A DNA stretch of 64,000 nt from Aquila chrysaetos chrysaetos (lineage: Eukaryota > Chordata > Aves > Accipitriformes > Accipitridae). Below the pieces are notes generated by a model. That model did not search any database. It was not told the origin of the DNA and saw only the letters and a program-made list of their open reading frames with translations. The stretch is taken from positions 10,944,041 through 11,008,040 of the forward strand of contig NC_044011.1 of the NCBI RefSeq assembly GCF_900496995.4. The letters are read 5' to 3'. Position numbers and translations under genes: made by a program. Shown here piece by piece: positions 42,201 to 57,200 of the stretch. Each line of letters opens with the position of its first letter. Position 1 is the stretch's first letter.

Positions 42201-45200
42201 CTTTGGTCAGTTTGGCTCTGCTGTCCTGGTGATGTCCCCTCCCAAGATCTTACCCACCCGCAGCCTACTGCTGTGGGGGTCATGTTGGGGAGAGACAGCC
42301 TTGATGCTGTGTGAGCACTGCTCAGCAGTGGCCAAAACACTGCTGTGTTATCAACACCTTTCTAGCCACTGATGCAAAGCACAGCAGTATGAGGGCTGCT
42401 GTGAGGAAAATTAACTCCATCTCAGCCAGCTAGATCCAGTACAACTTGCTTGAAGATGAACTGCAAGGGTCTTCACCAGGCTTTTGACAAAACATTATGT
42501 CTGAAGAGTCATGTTTCTAGAAGAGATGGCAGGCACATGACTTGAGAAATCCATCATACGGCCTAGTGCATGCTGGGTTTTCTTTTCCAGGAATTCAGTT
42601 TTTGCTTAAATACTAGTTGTTGTTGAGAGGTGACTTAGAGGTATTATCTCTGATGTTCTTGGTGACCATGGGCTGTGTGGTGGGGGGGGGGAGGGTGGTG
42701 TTTGTGTGTTTTTGGTTTTTTTTTTTTTTTTTCTTTTTCCTCCAGTGGTGGTCTGTCATGTCAACTAATGTTTCAGGTCTTCATTTCACTTGCTCTTTGT
42801 ATAGCTTCTATTACCGGGGGGTGAAGGGGGGTGGGGTGGTATTATGATCTTGACAGAATTACTGTTTTCAGTCTGTAAGATGTAGCTTAGAAGTCAAGTA
42901 ATCCTGCAGCTGTATTTGAAGACCAACTCTAATTTTATGTAATTCTTTCATGTAAAAATTAGGTTCTTTCTGTTTTGCTATTTAGTAGACTGTTTCAGTT
43001 TTACTTTTGAGGGATTGAAATCTCCTGAACTAACATAGAACTTCACTGACATAGTGGTCAGTGACACTTGTGTTTCTAATGATGCTCTTTTTGGAGCAGA
43101 GAGATAAGGGTTAAGTGGTCTTGCTTCTACAGAGCTTGAGAGTTCATTCATGCTCATTTCATGTTCAGCTGAAAAGATGTAAAATTTTGTTGCTGCTAGA
43201 AGGAAGAGATCTTGTGCTTACTTTTGCTTTTCCCAATGATGTGATCTCATTTGCTGTTGCAGACCTGATGCTTTTTAGACCCTTTAACAAGCTGTTTGAA
43301 TTCACTAAATGGTCAAAAATGGTCTAGAGTTAGATTTTATTGTTTTGATTGAGATAGTGATGTTGGTAGGTTAGGGAGTTACAATAGAGCAGTTACGATG
43401 AGTCTGGCATAAAATAGATGTCAGGGAGAAGGGGTAGTTGGGAGGAGGGAGCAGAAACCTTCCTCTTCTATAGTGGTAAGCTATTAGATGAATTTATTTC
43501 ATGATGTGGAATTGTACCACCATGAGGAAGGCACATAGTTTGGAGCAAAGTATTTATTTGAAAACAAACAAACAAAAAACCCAAAACACCATCCTGTGAA
43601 CTTTGTTGGTAAGGCATGTCATGCTAAGCTTGACTGCAGACTTTATTTGCTACTGATTTGATAGTTTGTATCAAATGCAATACTGTTTTTAAGTGTGAGG
43701 TTTTCTGACTGTGTATGAATTGCTGAAATAACATGCATTCAAAGAGTTATTAAACTGTTTGGCTTCTGGTTGATGAATATAATCAGAGTATGGTCTTGAT
43801 TTGAATGAGCTGGTATAACTACTTAATCTAGACTGCTGATTCTAGTGTATTATAATATACGTCTGCTTGGTAACAGACTTAATGTTGTCTGTGTATTATG
43901 GTTTCTGTTACAGAATTCTGTTTGAATTATTCTGCTTTGAGAATGAGATGAACCTTAGGTACTTTACACAGATAACTAAGTGTTTGATCCCAATGTTTGT
44001 CCAAAATATTACAATAAGTTTTAAGATACCAATTTTAAGAGTAATGCACAGCTACCTTTTTATCCTTTTGATATGCAAAGTGGATTTAACTTTTTCCATG
44101 ATTTAAAGCCCCTTATTTTAAAACTGGAATTGCCTTTTATGCAACTGTGTGATTTCCTCTTGACATTTTCTGATTATGGTATGAAAGTATACTCTGAAAG
44201 TTTAGGAATGAGATGCCTTGATTTAATAAACTGAGCTTCAGAAAATTCTTTTTTCTCTTTGTCTCTGCAATAGGTGGAAACAGTATGAAGCATATGTGCA
44301 AGCTCTGGAGGGCAAGTACACAGACCTTAATTGTAAGTTAGCTAAGTTTCAAAATGGTATGAGTTACCTGAATGTTTGTATAAAGCAGAATGTTTGAGTA
44401 ATGTCTGTGCTTTCTAAAACTCTTGGAAATGAGATAATAATCTCTATGTAAGTTATTTGTCAGGAAAAAAAGTCCCTGTTTTTTCTAGTGTAAGTTTTCA
44501 GCCTTTCCCAACTTTCTCAGCCACTTATTTTCCTTTGCAGATCTTACACAGTATCTAAAAAGTCTATTTTTGCATCTGTAGGACCATCTGTACCCAGACT
44601 GCTGGAGGGAGGGGGGAAGTCTCAAAACATAACCCCACAAATAGGTGTATTTTCAGGACTTTTCCATTAGAAAGGAAATGTTATCCTCTACCAAAATACT
44701 CCATGAATGTTTGTGCCTTCAGTAGTCTCACAGGATTCTAAATCATATAGGATTTGTAGAGGTGAAGGTCTAAAATGTATCCCCAAGTAATGTTTGATCT
44801 GATTAGGCGAATTAACTATTTGATTGTCGGTCTTGTGTGGTCTTTAAAACTTGGTCTGTTCAGTGTTTCAAAAGAGAATATGGGAAAAACATCCTACTCT
44901 CAAATGGGAAAAGCTGAACACGTTCTGGAAGTGACGGAATCACCTATCCTAAGTCACTTTTAAAAATTGTGTTGGCAGGTAGAGATAGGCTCTTTCCTAT
45001 TTTCCACTCACATTTCCAGTTTAAATACTTAAAGACTTAGTACCACTGAGTTTGAAGGATATTTTTCTGTCAACCCAAACAGATGTCCTCTCTTTTCTCT
45101 GTTGTTACATCCCTCTTCTACTGCCACCCCATAACGTTTGAGTTTTGGAGAGACTAAAATATAGCAGATGGAAGCAGTTGATTTTATTCTAGTCTCAAAC

Positions 45201-48200
45201 TGTCCTAACATTGATAAATAAGTTGTTTTAACATTTTCAGTTTCTCAATTTTTGAAACCCTAATACAGGCTGTAGTAATCAGTATTATTGAATTATCTGC
45301 AAAGAATTACTTTGAAATAATTGTCCTGAAGCAATTTGTGATGTTCTGAATTCACATTTATAGCCAATCGTTCTCAAGTAATTAGAAAAAATAAAAATCT
45401 TAATTATTCCAACTTTCCATTGTTTTATACATGGCAAGTAGCAGAGTGAATGTATACTGTTTGTATCAGGCTGCTTGCATGTGTTCCCGTTTGAATAATT
45501 TGGAAATGTGCTGTGCTGCCTTTTCTCATATTTTGTATATAAACTTTCATAAATGTTCATGGGTCAGAAGAATTCTAGTTGTGACTGAACTGCCATTTCT
45601 GAAGTTCTCCAGTGTCTTACTGTTTACTCATGGAGTGTTGAGATCAGTTTGAGGATTGACCACAAATAGCACTGTTTTACAGACTGCAGATAATTTTTTG
45701 CCAGAGTGTAGATTTCCCCATCCCCTACTCTGGCCTCAACATTTCTTATAGATAACGGGATAGTTCCAACTTCCTGAGTTTCAGACTGCAAGTTGTAGTA
45801 ATAGTTGGTTAAACAAGCAATTTAAAAGTTATTGCCTATATAAACATGAAAACATTTTCAAAAGTTTAGTAAGTCTTAAGGAAGGATCAGAAAGAGATAT
45901 TTAAAACCAACTGTTGTCAAGCTTTTCTAATAATGATATTTTGATTTTTTTCTTATTTATGCTTATTATAGTCATGCTTATTTATGACTCTCTTGCTGTT
46001 TATGAATTTGTTTTTTAGATTATTTTAGCTATCTTTAAAAACTGTTCATGAGAGGATGCTATAAAATGTATGCTTTTTGTGTGTTATTACTTATATTAGC
46101 TAATGATGTGACGGGATTGAGAGAATCTGAAGAGAAGTTGAAACAGCAACAGCAAGAGTCTGCCCGAAGAGAAAATATTCTGGTGATGAGGCTGGCAACT
46201 AAGGAACAGGAGATGCAAGAGTGTACTGTAAGTGTTTGGAGGGGATAGGTGTTTTCAGACTATTACAAGAGTATCAGCTTTTGAGCCAGTACCCTTGTGC
46301 TAGGTTTTTTGTATTATCTATAGCAACACGTTTTCTGTGCTTAAAGAAACGGCAGGGCACTTAAACTTTCACTGAATTAGTAAACATCACTTCTTAAAGT
46401 TCGCTTTTTTTAGTATTAGTTACTTCAGTTGATTTTCAGCAGCAGTTGTGCTTGGAAGGACTTTTGCTTCAGAACCAAGGTAGTTCTTACATAAGCCATG
46501 CTTACTTTCATCTAACATTTATCAACTGTGTGTATTTATCAAAAATGTTACTTCTGACTATCATCGGATGCAGGAACAAATTGAAGTGTAAGGATAGGAT
46601 TGAGTTTACAGGGTTTCATTTAGGAGGCTTTAGACTGATATTTAAGTTGGATTTGGATAACAAGGTATTTGTAAGCTTCCGCATCTGTTTGGCTAGGTAG
46701 GGGAAAGAGCTACTGACTTTTTCAGAGGAAGTTCTTTCAAAATTTGGCAGGTCTGCTTTTGGGGGTTTCTAATGTTCTTTATACTAAATACCTTTTTTTG
46801 TTACTGTTTACGTTTCTCTCTCCTTTATTTCTGTGGGTTTTCTGTGACGCTGTTTTCTTCTGTGTTTAGTTTTGGTTTCTTGAAGCTATCTTCTACCACT
46901 TTTGGACTATTGATCTTTTTCGGATTACCTTAACATAATTTTCACCTGCTGCTTTAATTTGGCAGCTCCTGAGAGAAGATTGTAGAAAGCTGCTTATTAC
47001 TAGTTTCTGTAACATACTCCTGAGAGCTTCTCTCATGAAAAATACAAGCTCTGTGCAAAACTAATAACTAGTATTGTAGCTTTCCTCTGTTACTTTCTTT
47101 TAGCCTTCCTTTCTTTTTTCCTGTAGGTGTTCAGAGCTGTCAAGGTATAGTAGTGTGACACTTAACTCTGTACACATTATTTTCACTGCTCTTAAGACAT
47201 AAGATGACTTTAGTTCATAGTAAGCACTGGTATAAAGAGAAAAAAAGAGGGGGTAAAGCTTACTTTGCAGTGGCAAAAAATGAATCGCAGAATCACTGAG
47301 GCTGGAAGGGTTGTAGTTTGTGTAGTCCAACCTTGCCTGCTCAGAGCAGGGTCAGTTGGACCAGGTTACTAAGGACTGCGCGCAGTCGGGTTTTGAGCAT
47401 CTCTTAGAATGGAGACTCCAAAACCTCTCTGGGTGACCTGTGCCAGCGTTCAACCACGGTCACAGCAAAAAGCATTTTCTTATGTTTAAGTGGAATTTCC
47501 TGTGTTTCAGTTTGTGCCCATTGCCTTCTGTGCTTTCAGTGGGCACCACTGAGAAGAGCCTGGCTTTGTGTCGTGGTTTAACCCCAGCCAGCAGCTAAGC
47601 ACCACGCAGCCGCTCACTCACTCCCCCCCACCCAGTGGGATGGGGGAGAAAATCGGGAAAAAGAAGCAAAACCCACGGGTTGAGATAAGAACAGTTTAAT
47701 AGAACAGAAAAGAAGAAACGAATAATGATAATGATGACACTAATAAAATGACAACAGCAATAATGAAAGGATTGGAATGTACAAATGATGCGCAGTGCAA
47801 TTGCTCACCACCCGCCGACCGGCACCCAGCTAGTCCCCCAGCGGCGATTCCCTGCCCCCCACTTCCCAGTTCCTATACTAGATGGGATGTCACATGGTAT
47901 GGAATACCCTGTTGGCCAGTTTGGGTCAGGTGCCCTGGCTGTGTCCTGTGCCAACTTCTTGTGCCCCTCCAGCTTTCTGGCTGGCTGGGCATGAGAAGCT
48001 GAAAAATCCTTGACATTAGTCTAAACACTACTAGCAGCAACTGAAAACATCAGTGTTATCGACATTCTTCTCATACTGAACTCAAAACATAGCACCGTAC
48101 CAGCTACTAGGAAGACAATTAACTCTATTCCAGCTGAAACTAGGACACTCTGCCACCTTAACTCCCTCCATCAGGTATTTATGCACATTGACAAGATCCC

Positions 48201-51200
48201 CCTGAGCCTTCTCCAGGCTGAACAGCCCTAGTGTTCTGAGCCTCTGCTTGTATGTCAGATGCTCCAACCCCTTAATCATCTTCATGGCCCTTTGTTGGCC
48301 TCACCCTAATATGTCCATGTCTCTCTTGTACTGGGGAGCCCAGAACTGACCCATTACTCCAGATGTCTCACCAGTGCCAAGTGGAGAGGAAGGATCACCT
48401 CCTTTGACCTGTTGGCAGCAGTCCTCCTAATGCAGCCCAGGATGCTAACGAAGATCTGTTCTGGTGCTATACCACAACACTTCCCTAGTAGTGAGACTAC
48501 TATATTGATCCTGCTTCTCTTGTTAGTTTTACTGATAAATTCTGCTATGAGGAACAGCAGTAATAAGAGTTTTTTTTTCTTTTGAACTTCTGAGCACATA
48601 GCTGAAACAATAAATACTAAAAAAATTAAAAGAAATGTAAGTTTTTCCACCAAAACCGAATTTGTTTGTACTATTTTCACCTTTCTTCCTCCCTATTTCT
48701 AAAAGAATGAGTTAGACAAAAATTTCAAGTATTTAAGGCTATGAATTTTGACAAGATTGTGAAGACATAGGATTTTTGGCAGCACTTCTTTACAGATGTT
48801 TATAGCTGTGATGTATAGGCATTCCAGAACATCTGTTTAGAACTTCTGAAGAGCTTTTATTAATTTCAGTGTACTTAAACAAAACAAAAAAACCCAGGGG
48901 AACAACCCACCAAAAAGACACAAAACCCAAACACGCCCACCCAAGTGGCTTATATTTTTCTAGGTATTGACACATGAATAACATCAAGGATGTAATCTCC
49001 TCCATAGTGCATAGAGTTAGGAAGGTGCACCCTTGAAGAAGCGGGGTAAAAGCTATAATGGAGACATCGGCACCTTAAAGTGTTTTCAAGTTTAAATGCG
49101 TGTAGTTTCAAGAAGCTTTGGAGGACTACTCGGCTTTGTATTAGATAGTGTTTTTTCCAGTAAAGTAACAGTAGCAAAATAAATCACATTGGATGGGATG
49201 CAAAGCTAAGCTATGGGTTGCTAAATCATTTCATAAATGAACAAAAACTGTTCACCATATGGTAAGTTATTTGACATGTCTAATTTTTAGTCCATAAAAT
49301 AACATTTATTTTTAGCGTAGTTAACCATTTTTTGTAATACATATTTACATGTAAAATATACCAGTGACAGTTATTTATATGTAAGCCTTCAATGTTTCCT
49401 GTCACATCTTAATTAGAAAGACTGAGCATCTATGGCATCAAGTTTTTTGAAAACTACAGATGAATATTTACCATATTACCAATGCTTACTGTTCATATTA
49501 CTCTTAATGTATTTTCGGGATGTTCTATACTTACAAAGTTATCACATTCAGGTCACATTCAAATGTAATTTGATAAAAACTTAAAAATACCATACCATAT
49601 TAAAATGGTAGTAGTTGACAAAGACATAAGTGAATGCTCTGATTACTAATATGTAAAACACCTTGCTAGTTAAAATATACTAGCTCTGTTTTAAAATAAG
49701 ATGTGATAGACTTTGTCTTGGTTGCTGTTTTAATTTGTACCCTTCTTTTAAAAAGATAAAACGCAGCAAAACCTACTTCAGCTTATAAAAGTCACCTGTC
49801 ATCATTTTGAAAGTGTGGGTGTGCATGTTGGAGTAGCAGTAGCAGAATCATTGTCCTGATTCCATTTCAGTACTCTCTTTGAAGAAACAAAGATGGTAGT
49901 TGAGTGCATAGCTCCATTCTCTCTCATGCTCTTTGCAGAGTCTAGCAGCAGAATATGTGAGTTTCTTTTGAGCTAGGAGCTTACTGAGAGTCTGACCGGT
50001 GTTGCAAACTTACTCTGCGTAGTTTAGGGTGGGTAACTAAAGGGCTTGATTGAAGTTTAGGTGTTTAATAGCTCGTGTGCCCTATTGTCAGCAGCAGCCT
50101 TGAGTTACCTTCCCCCTAGCAGGAACAACCCCCCTAAAAGAGGTTGCTGTTTTTAGCAAAGTGTGGGTAAGGTATTGGCTACTGTTTCTACGTAAAGTTT
50201 TGTTTCTGGCAGAGGTGGTGGTGAAGTTATTGCTACTTAGGGAAAGGTCTTAACCCCCTCCCAAGCTGCTGCACAGCTACTGTAGGTCAGTAAGTGGACA
50301 GGCATTTGGAAGTATTTGCTTCTCAAATAGGTTTTCCATGGAACAGATAACAATGAGTGGAAGCTTCCTGTGGGTGCAGCTGGAATACAGTACCTAGATA
50401 GCCATTACTCTGAATAGCCTACTTGTGGTTTAGGTTACAGCTCTGTTGTGTTTTTTCTCTTCTTTGTTATGCAGTTTCTTCCCTCCTGCTCTTTCCTTAC
50501 AAGAAGGATATATAGTTGTACTTAGATTGCTTACATTTTCTGTTAAGCACCTGCGTTCTGTTTTGTTAAATTCTTCATGTCAGAGGGTCTGTTCTTTGTG
50601 GATGTCTTTGGACAGCTTCAGCTGAAAGGATTCAGCTTTTTCCAAGAATGTGAGAAGCAGGGGGTTGAAAATGTTATTGTCTTAACAATAACAACAAAAA
50701 AATTCCCCCCAAACAAAACCCTGCATAGCCTGATGTCCTCTAAATAGACTGCTTTTGGTGTTCTCCTGCCTTAGGTGAGAGCAGAGAGAAAGCCAATACC
50801 AAGGTTTTTATTCTGTTTGTGAAAATTCATCCCTATTTGTCCATCTGACAGGCTTTTGAAAAATACCAGCTAGAGTGTGCTTTCATGTTTGGGAATATGA
50901 ACAGCCAGAAGGCATTTCAAGTGTTAGAGCAGGCATGTCCTCGGGTCTAGCATTGGACATGACTATTGCTGTATATTCAGCTCTAGCCTGAAGTTGGTCC
51001 TGAATGCGGGCAAACTCTTCTGCTCTGCACTCCTTACTGCCCAGAATATCAATGGGAGGAGAGACTTACTAGAGACTGGTTGGAGGGAGCAAGAGTGGGA
51101 GACTTGGACTGGCTAAGCAGGAAGAAGAATGGAATAAGGAAGTAGGCAGAAGGCTTAAGAGGTATGGGCTTGCTTTGGGAGTGGGTAATATTGGGGGGAG

Positions 51201-54200
51201 GTTGCTTAGGTATGGGTGGATGAAAAGACTGGCAGGTGAGAACTCGAGTTACAACTAGAGAAAGCGCTTGTTGAAGGATGGAGAAAAATTGAGTTGGAAA
51301 AACTGGAGGAATAAATGGTCTTCAGGTTTTGGGAGGGAATAAGCAAGGGTTGTTCAGCTTAAATAAATTCTTTCTACATTACTGTTTTAGGAATGACAGT
51401 TGAGGTGTTATGTGGAGCCTATGCAAGTGCTTTCTGCTTGGCCTAGGAACATGAGCTAGAGATACCCAAATGAGACTGTTAAAAAACTGACATTGGACAG
51501 AATCAGCTGGGTCCTCTTTAGTGTTCTAGTACATTTCTGGCATGAGTGAGGAGCAGGTGGCAGCAATTCTTTGTGCTACTGATCCAAGCAATCTGTTACA
51601 GTTCTTAGGCTGGCAGTAGGAGGAGGGAGCTGGGCCTAGGTAAGACAAGGAACATGGTCTTTTGTTTCTTCAATGATGCCTGTCTAAAAATAGGTTGGGA
51701 ACCATGTTGCTGTAACATAATTATATTCCTGGAATACGTTGCCAGCTGGAGTGTCTGTATGTGTGCAGACATCTGTTAAACTAGCTGTTTTACCCTCTAC
51801 TAGTGCTAGCCCTTACAAAGAATTGACAGGTTGTTGAAATACTTACAGTAGTGCAAGCGTCAAAGTTGAATGGATAGAAAAGGTATATCAGTAACAATAA
51901 ATTAAATAGATCTTTATTCGGTGAACAACATATTGTGCATTTAGTGAGGCAAAGGAGCCATGGGGGTAAAATGCCATCCAAGAAATGTTAGGATAATCTT
52001 TATTTGGACTTCCTGTTTCTAAGTTGTGGTTGTAGGTGGGTTCTTGAGTGCTTTAATTCTTGAAAATATTTTTATGCAGTGTTTTATTCCCGTTATATTT
52101 CTTTCTGGACACATAAAATTTTGTCTACTTAAAACATAAAGTATGATGGTTACTTCAGGTTTTTTTTGTAAGTAACTAAATATTTTTATTTTAATAATAT
52201 CAAATTAATGAGAAGTCAATGGAGGTATTTCAGTTATTGAAATAACTTTGAAATCCCTCACTTGAAATAAAATCCAAGAATTTTTGCTACTTAACAATAT
52301 ATAAATTAAAACATGCATTGTCCTCAGTCAAGAGGTGACTGAGGTCACTACTGCACATTTTTAAGGTAAATAAAATGTTTGTACTTACACAGCAACGGTG
52401 AAGAGAAAGAACCCCGTAACAAAGTAACTGTATATACAGGAAAGGCGTTAAACTGACAGTGCTTTTGACTGTGCTGCTTATTCCAAGTAAAGCAAAGTAT
52501 GGAGGGAGACTCTCTTCCCTTCCATTTTGCTGGTGATGCCTTGTACTGTTTGTCAGTGAAACTCTGTTGCTATCAAGTCTGGTTGCAAGTTTGTGCATGC
52601 AGTGGGAGGCAAAACCCCTGACTTTCAATTAATGTTTCTTTTTTTAATCTCATGTAATTTTGTTCACGTCTTGCTGACGAAGAAATGTGTGTGATACAGG
52701 GAGTATAATAAATTTAATTTAAGAATGAACACTCTGTGTAGGCTGATGTGATTTTAGTGATTAGCTGGATTCTAAACACGTACTGCTTAGTACCTTTTAA
52801 GATTGTCTGTTGTGATGGGATTAAAATATAAGAAACTTTCAAAAAAGTTAATCCTATTTAAATACATACAATTTTGACTAATGAATGCTATATTTGTATA
52901 TTGCAAACTTATTTGATATAATGCAACCAAAATCTGTTTAATTGATGTTAATATTTCTAAATTATTTTGTTTAAAAAATAAATATGCAAACTTGCATCGT
53001 GATTATCACATTTGCAAAAAAAACCTTAGAAGTTAGTAAAAACCTTTTTAGTAGTTGCTTAAAAAATATTATTTGTCAATATTAGCTGTAATATTCCATA
53101 ATAACTTTCACTGAAGTTACATGGAAACTAGCTATCTGTTTTAAGTAGATAACTCTTTGCATATACTTTTTTTTTTTTCCCAAAAGAGTCCAGGCAGGTA
53201 TAAAAGATATAAAAGAAAGGGAGGATTCTAATGGTCCGATCATTGCTTTGGCAAACTGACATGTAGAAAACAATTTGAAGTGGAGGGAGTGGGTTTAAAA
53301 AAAAAAAAAAAAAAAAAAAAGGCCTTGAAAGTTTGAGCTTGGCAGGTGGTGGGGTGGGGGATTGGGTAAATATGCACAGTGATAGGATACAGGTGGCCAA
53401 AAGTGATGTTTATCCTGCCTTTTTCAGGTTACAGTGTTGAAAGAAGGCAAGCTTCCTTGATGTTATCTTTGGAATAACTATTTTTATTTGTATCTAAATG
53501 ACTTCAAAATTAATGTTGTATGTCTAACAGTCTTTTTTCTTATTTTATGCAGAATCAGATTCAGTACCTCAAGCAAGTCCAGCAGCCTAGTGTTGCCCAA
53601 CTGCGATCAACAATGGTGGACCCAGCCATCAACTTGTTTTTCCTAAAAATGAAAGGTGAACTGGAACAGACTAAAGACAAACTGGAACAAGCCCAAAATG
53701 AACTGAGTGCCTGGAAATTTACGCCTGATAGGTAAACAAAACAAATACTCCCCAGTCAAGACTTCCCTGACAGTCCCACTACGAGAATGCTATGGTGGGA
53801 CAGCCAAGTACTCGTTTCCACACCAAGACTCAGACGTTTTGAGGCAAAAGCCACATTCTTATACTGTCCAGCTTGTAATGCTTAATGTAAAACTTACCAG
53901 ATGAACCTTGTGTTTCAGCTTTTTTCTCCCCCTTTGCTTCAGAGGCCTGACGGCGTCGGACTATTCTGAAGAAATGGCCATCTTCGAAAAAAAAATCTTT
54001 TCTAGAACATGTAGACATTTGCAAAATTGTTCTATTTGAAGAAAATAGAGGGAGAAACAGAAGTCTTAAGTCTGTGGCACACTGTGTCTACAGACAGTTT
54101 GGAGGAGAGAGAACCTAGAGATTATAAATCATGAATTGAACATGTAAAATTCCCGTAAAATGTAGAAGTGGAATATGCTTCGCTCTTAACCTTGAGCCTA

Positions 54201-57200
54201 GTGACTTAGAGACACTGTAAGTCAGTTTTGCCAATAAGACTGTGGACTTCCTGCTTGTTCACTGAACTGCTGGGTCAAAACTCAATGAGGTGAATTTTGC
54301 ATTAAAGAGTTTACTTGCTAACCAGTTTTGAATAGCCACGAGAGTGCTATTTGATATCACAACAGTGGTAGTGTACACATTTGACTGTTTAGCCTTTGGG
54401 CTCTCTAGCACTTGATGGAGCCTTAAGTCAATGTTGCTAAATAATGAACTGTTTTCTGGATGGTTGGTAATACTGTGGACGCCTCAAAATTAGGACTGTA
54501 CGAAAATGTACGTTCTATCTAATTGCAGGTTTAAAATTGTTGGAAGCAATACACATTTGATCACAACTAGCATGTATAAGAAAAACTGGTTGTGATAAGT
54601 ATTTCACTGCATGTTTTCATGCAGAAATGAGAATTTTTCGATCTTCTAAGAACTGATCTCAAATGCTCAATACAGAAGGCACACAATGGCAACTGTCTTC
54701 AGTGTTGGTGGGGTGTTTTTATTCGTTTGTACACCTGTTTTTTTTTGTATTGCACTTCTATATAAAATGTGCCTTGAAATAGTTGTAATATATAGTTCAA
54801 GGAACACTACTGGTTATCTGTTGTATTGTGAAACTCCTGGGATGAACGAGAATTGAACAGGTTGTTATTTCTGCATTGTCTCGTTCTCTGAAAACAAAGT
54901 CAGTATTTCAACAAAGCAAAAATACTTAAATGCATGCATTTTCCTTGGTGGAATCAGTGAAGGAGCCTTTGCTACTCTATTGATGCCTCTGTTCTGTTGT
55001 CCCAAGTTACTTGTAAGAGTAGCAATCCGGGACAGTTGGGAGTGCATGTCTGAGGTGTGTAAAGTGAAATGCAGATTTGGTATAGCATTTGTGTGTTTGT
55101 TTTTTTCCTTAGAAAATTGAGTTCTATTTAGTAATCTGAGGTTTTGATTTTCAAAACAGTTGGGCAACATTTTATGACTCAGTCTGCTCCTAGAAAATTC
55201 AGTTTTAAATTAAAAAAAAAAAAGGCATCCAGCTGTCACAGAAGGTGATGTATTCTAACTGTTTTGATGTCTTTTATTAAGATGGCATTACGTATTTTTA
55301 ACTTGGAAGTACCTTAAGTCGGAAGTATTTTAACTGTTTGTGCTTCAGATGATTAATACGGGATTGAAGAGTAGTGTATTTATGCAGGTTTATTTTTTTT
55401 GCATGAGTAATGACTTAACAGCAAAAGAAAAGCCTACAGAAAAACTTTACCTTTTTAAAAGTGATACATCTGGAATGATTTTGTTATAGCAGTATCTAAG
55501 ATTTTAATGATCTAGCATCAAAACAGAGGTAAGACTTGCATTAAAAAATTGTTAACGTGTTACCAAGCCATTTGTAAAGCTCACTATAATGTGCGGATAG
55601 AGGCATGCCGTGCAGATTGCTTGTTTAACTTGGAGTTCAGAAAATTATTTAATACATTTAGACACAGGCTGGTTGTTTCCTTAAGTCCTCAGGCTCTAAA
55701 TGTGTGTGTACAGCTGAGGAGAGACCAAGTAACTTGCCACTTACTTTCAAGCAAAAGTATCAAAAGAAAATTTTGTTATTTCTGTAGCTACAACATACCC
55801 TAATATGCATCATATAATTTTAAGTCAGTGGTGTGAATGTGCATAATTCATATATGCAGTAGCTGGAATACAGAAAATTACAGTTATTTCCTGGTAAATA
55901 ATTGAGGCTGTCTTCATTAACTGGGTTAAGATCTTATTGATTTTTATTTCTGGAAGGGTAAAGAAATGAAGACTGATATTAAAGTATTTATAGGATTTTT
56001 CATTCTCTTTGCACCCCAACCCCCTGCTTTAATTGCGTTAATTGTCCATCCTTGTATGCAACTACTCTTACTTCATGGCATCTGACCTAGTTTTTGAAAG
56101 AGATGATGCTCCTATTTGGATCCCTAACTTGTGTTCTTAGGGTAACATATTAACTGCAACCCTAAGTGATGTTAGTTCTGGGCCTTAACCATAGATAAGG
56201 GTGTACAGCATAGTCATTGTTGATGTCTGGAGGGAGAAATAAAAGGGCATGTAATTAAAGAAATGGCTATGCTAAGCCATTTCAACCATCATTAATCATA
56301 GAGTATACACTTGGATTAAAAAGTAGTAGAAATGTCATTTACAGTAAGTCTAGTACAACAAACGCTAGTCTTCTGAAATTTAACCACTTATATTCTTACA
56401 GGTTTTGTTGCATGTATGTTCAAGAGGATTTGTGAAAACAATGCCAAACTTAGTTTTACAGCTCATAGGAGTTATTTTAATAGTTACTGGATTTTATATT
56501 CTTGCATGTGTTGTCTTTTTTGTAAATTGCAAGGGGAGGTTACTTGGTGCCGTACTAGTTCAGAACATCTGGAAAAATTTTGATGGGAAGAAATAGCATT
56601 ATAGGTAACTATGCAAATTTCTATACAGGTAATAAATATTTTACATTTTGGCAGGAGTTAATATGAAGAAATTAATGGGATTCTAAAATGGTCCCAATTC
56701 CAAGGTAACTGGTACTTGCTAATACTACAGTTGACATTGTTTTGTGAAGAGAAAAGCATTAAATGACTTAAGCACTGTGAACTTCTTCAACTTGTAGTGA
56801 TGATGAATACAGTAACAGGAATTTGCAAATGGCTAAAAATCATTGCATGTCTGCCTAATAACTTTTGGGATATGTCACATTGGTTATCTCCAAAGTGGTC
56901 CTGCTTTACACAGAATGAACATCTCTAAGGAAACTTGCATCTTAAGTGTGCGACTTGGACTGTATTAGGTCAGCACAATTTAAACTTCAAGGACCTGGCA
57001 TTGGACATCACATCAAGAAAGAAAACAGGTTGCTGCCTTTAGCAGTTTCAGGCTTCCAGGACTTTACACAGCCAGATTCCTTCTGGAGCAGCCCATCTGA
57101 AAGATTTGGGAGAGTCAGTCGGAAAATGTTAAATGGGGCAGAGTTGGCAGAACTTAAAAGTTGTCTAAGGCTTGAATGCTTAAAAGGTAGCTGATAAGGA

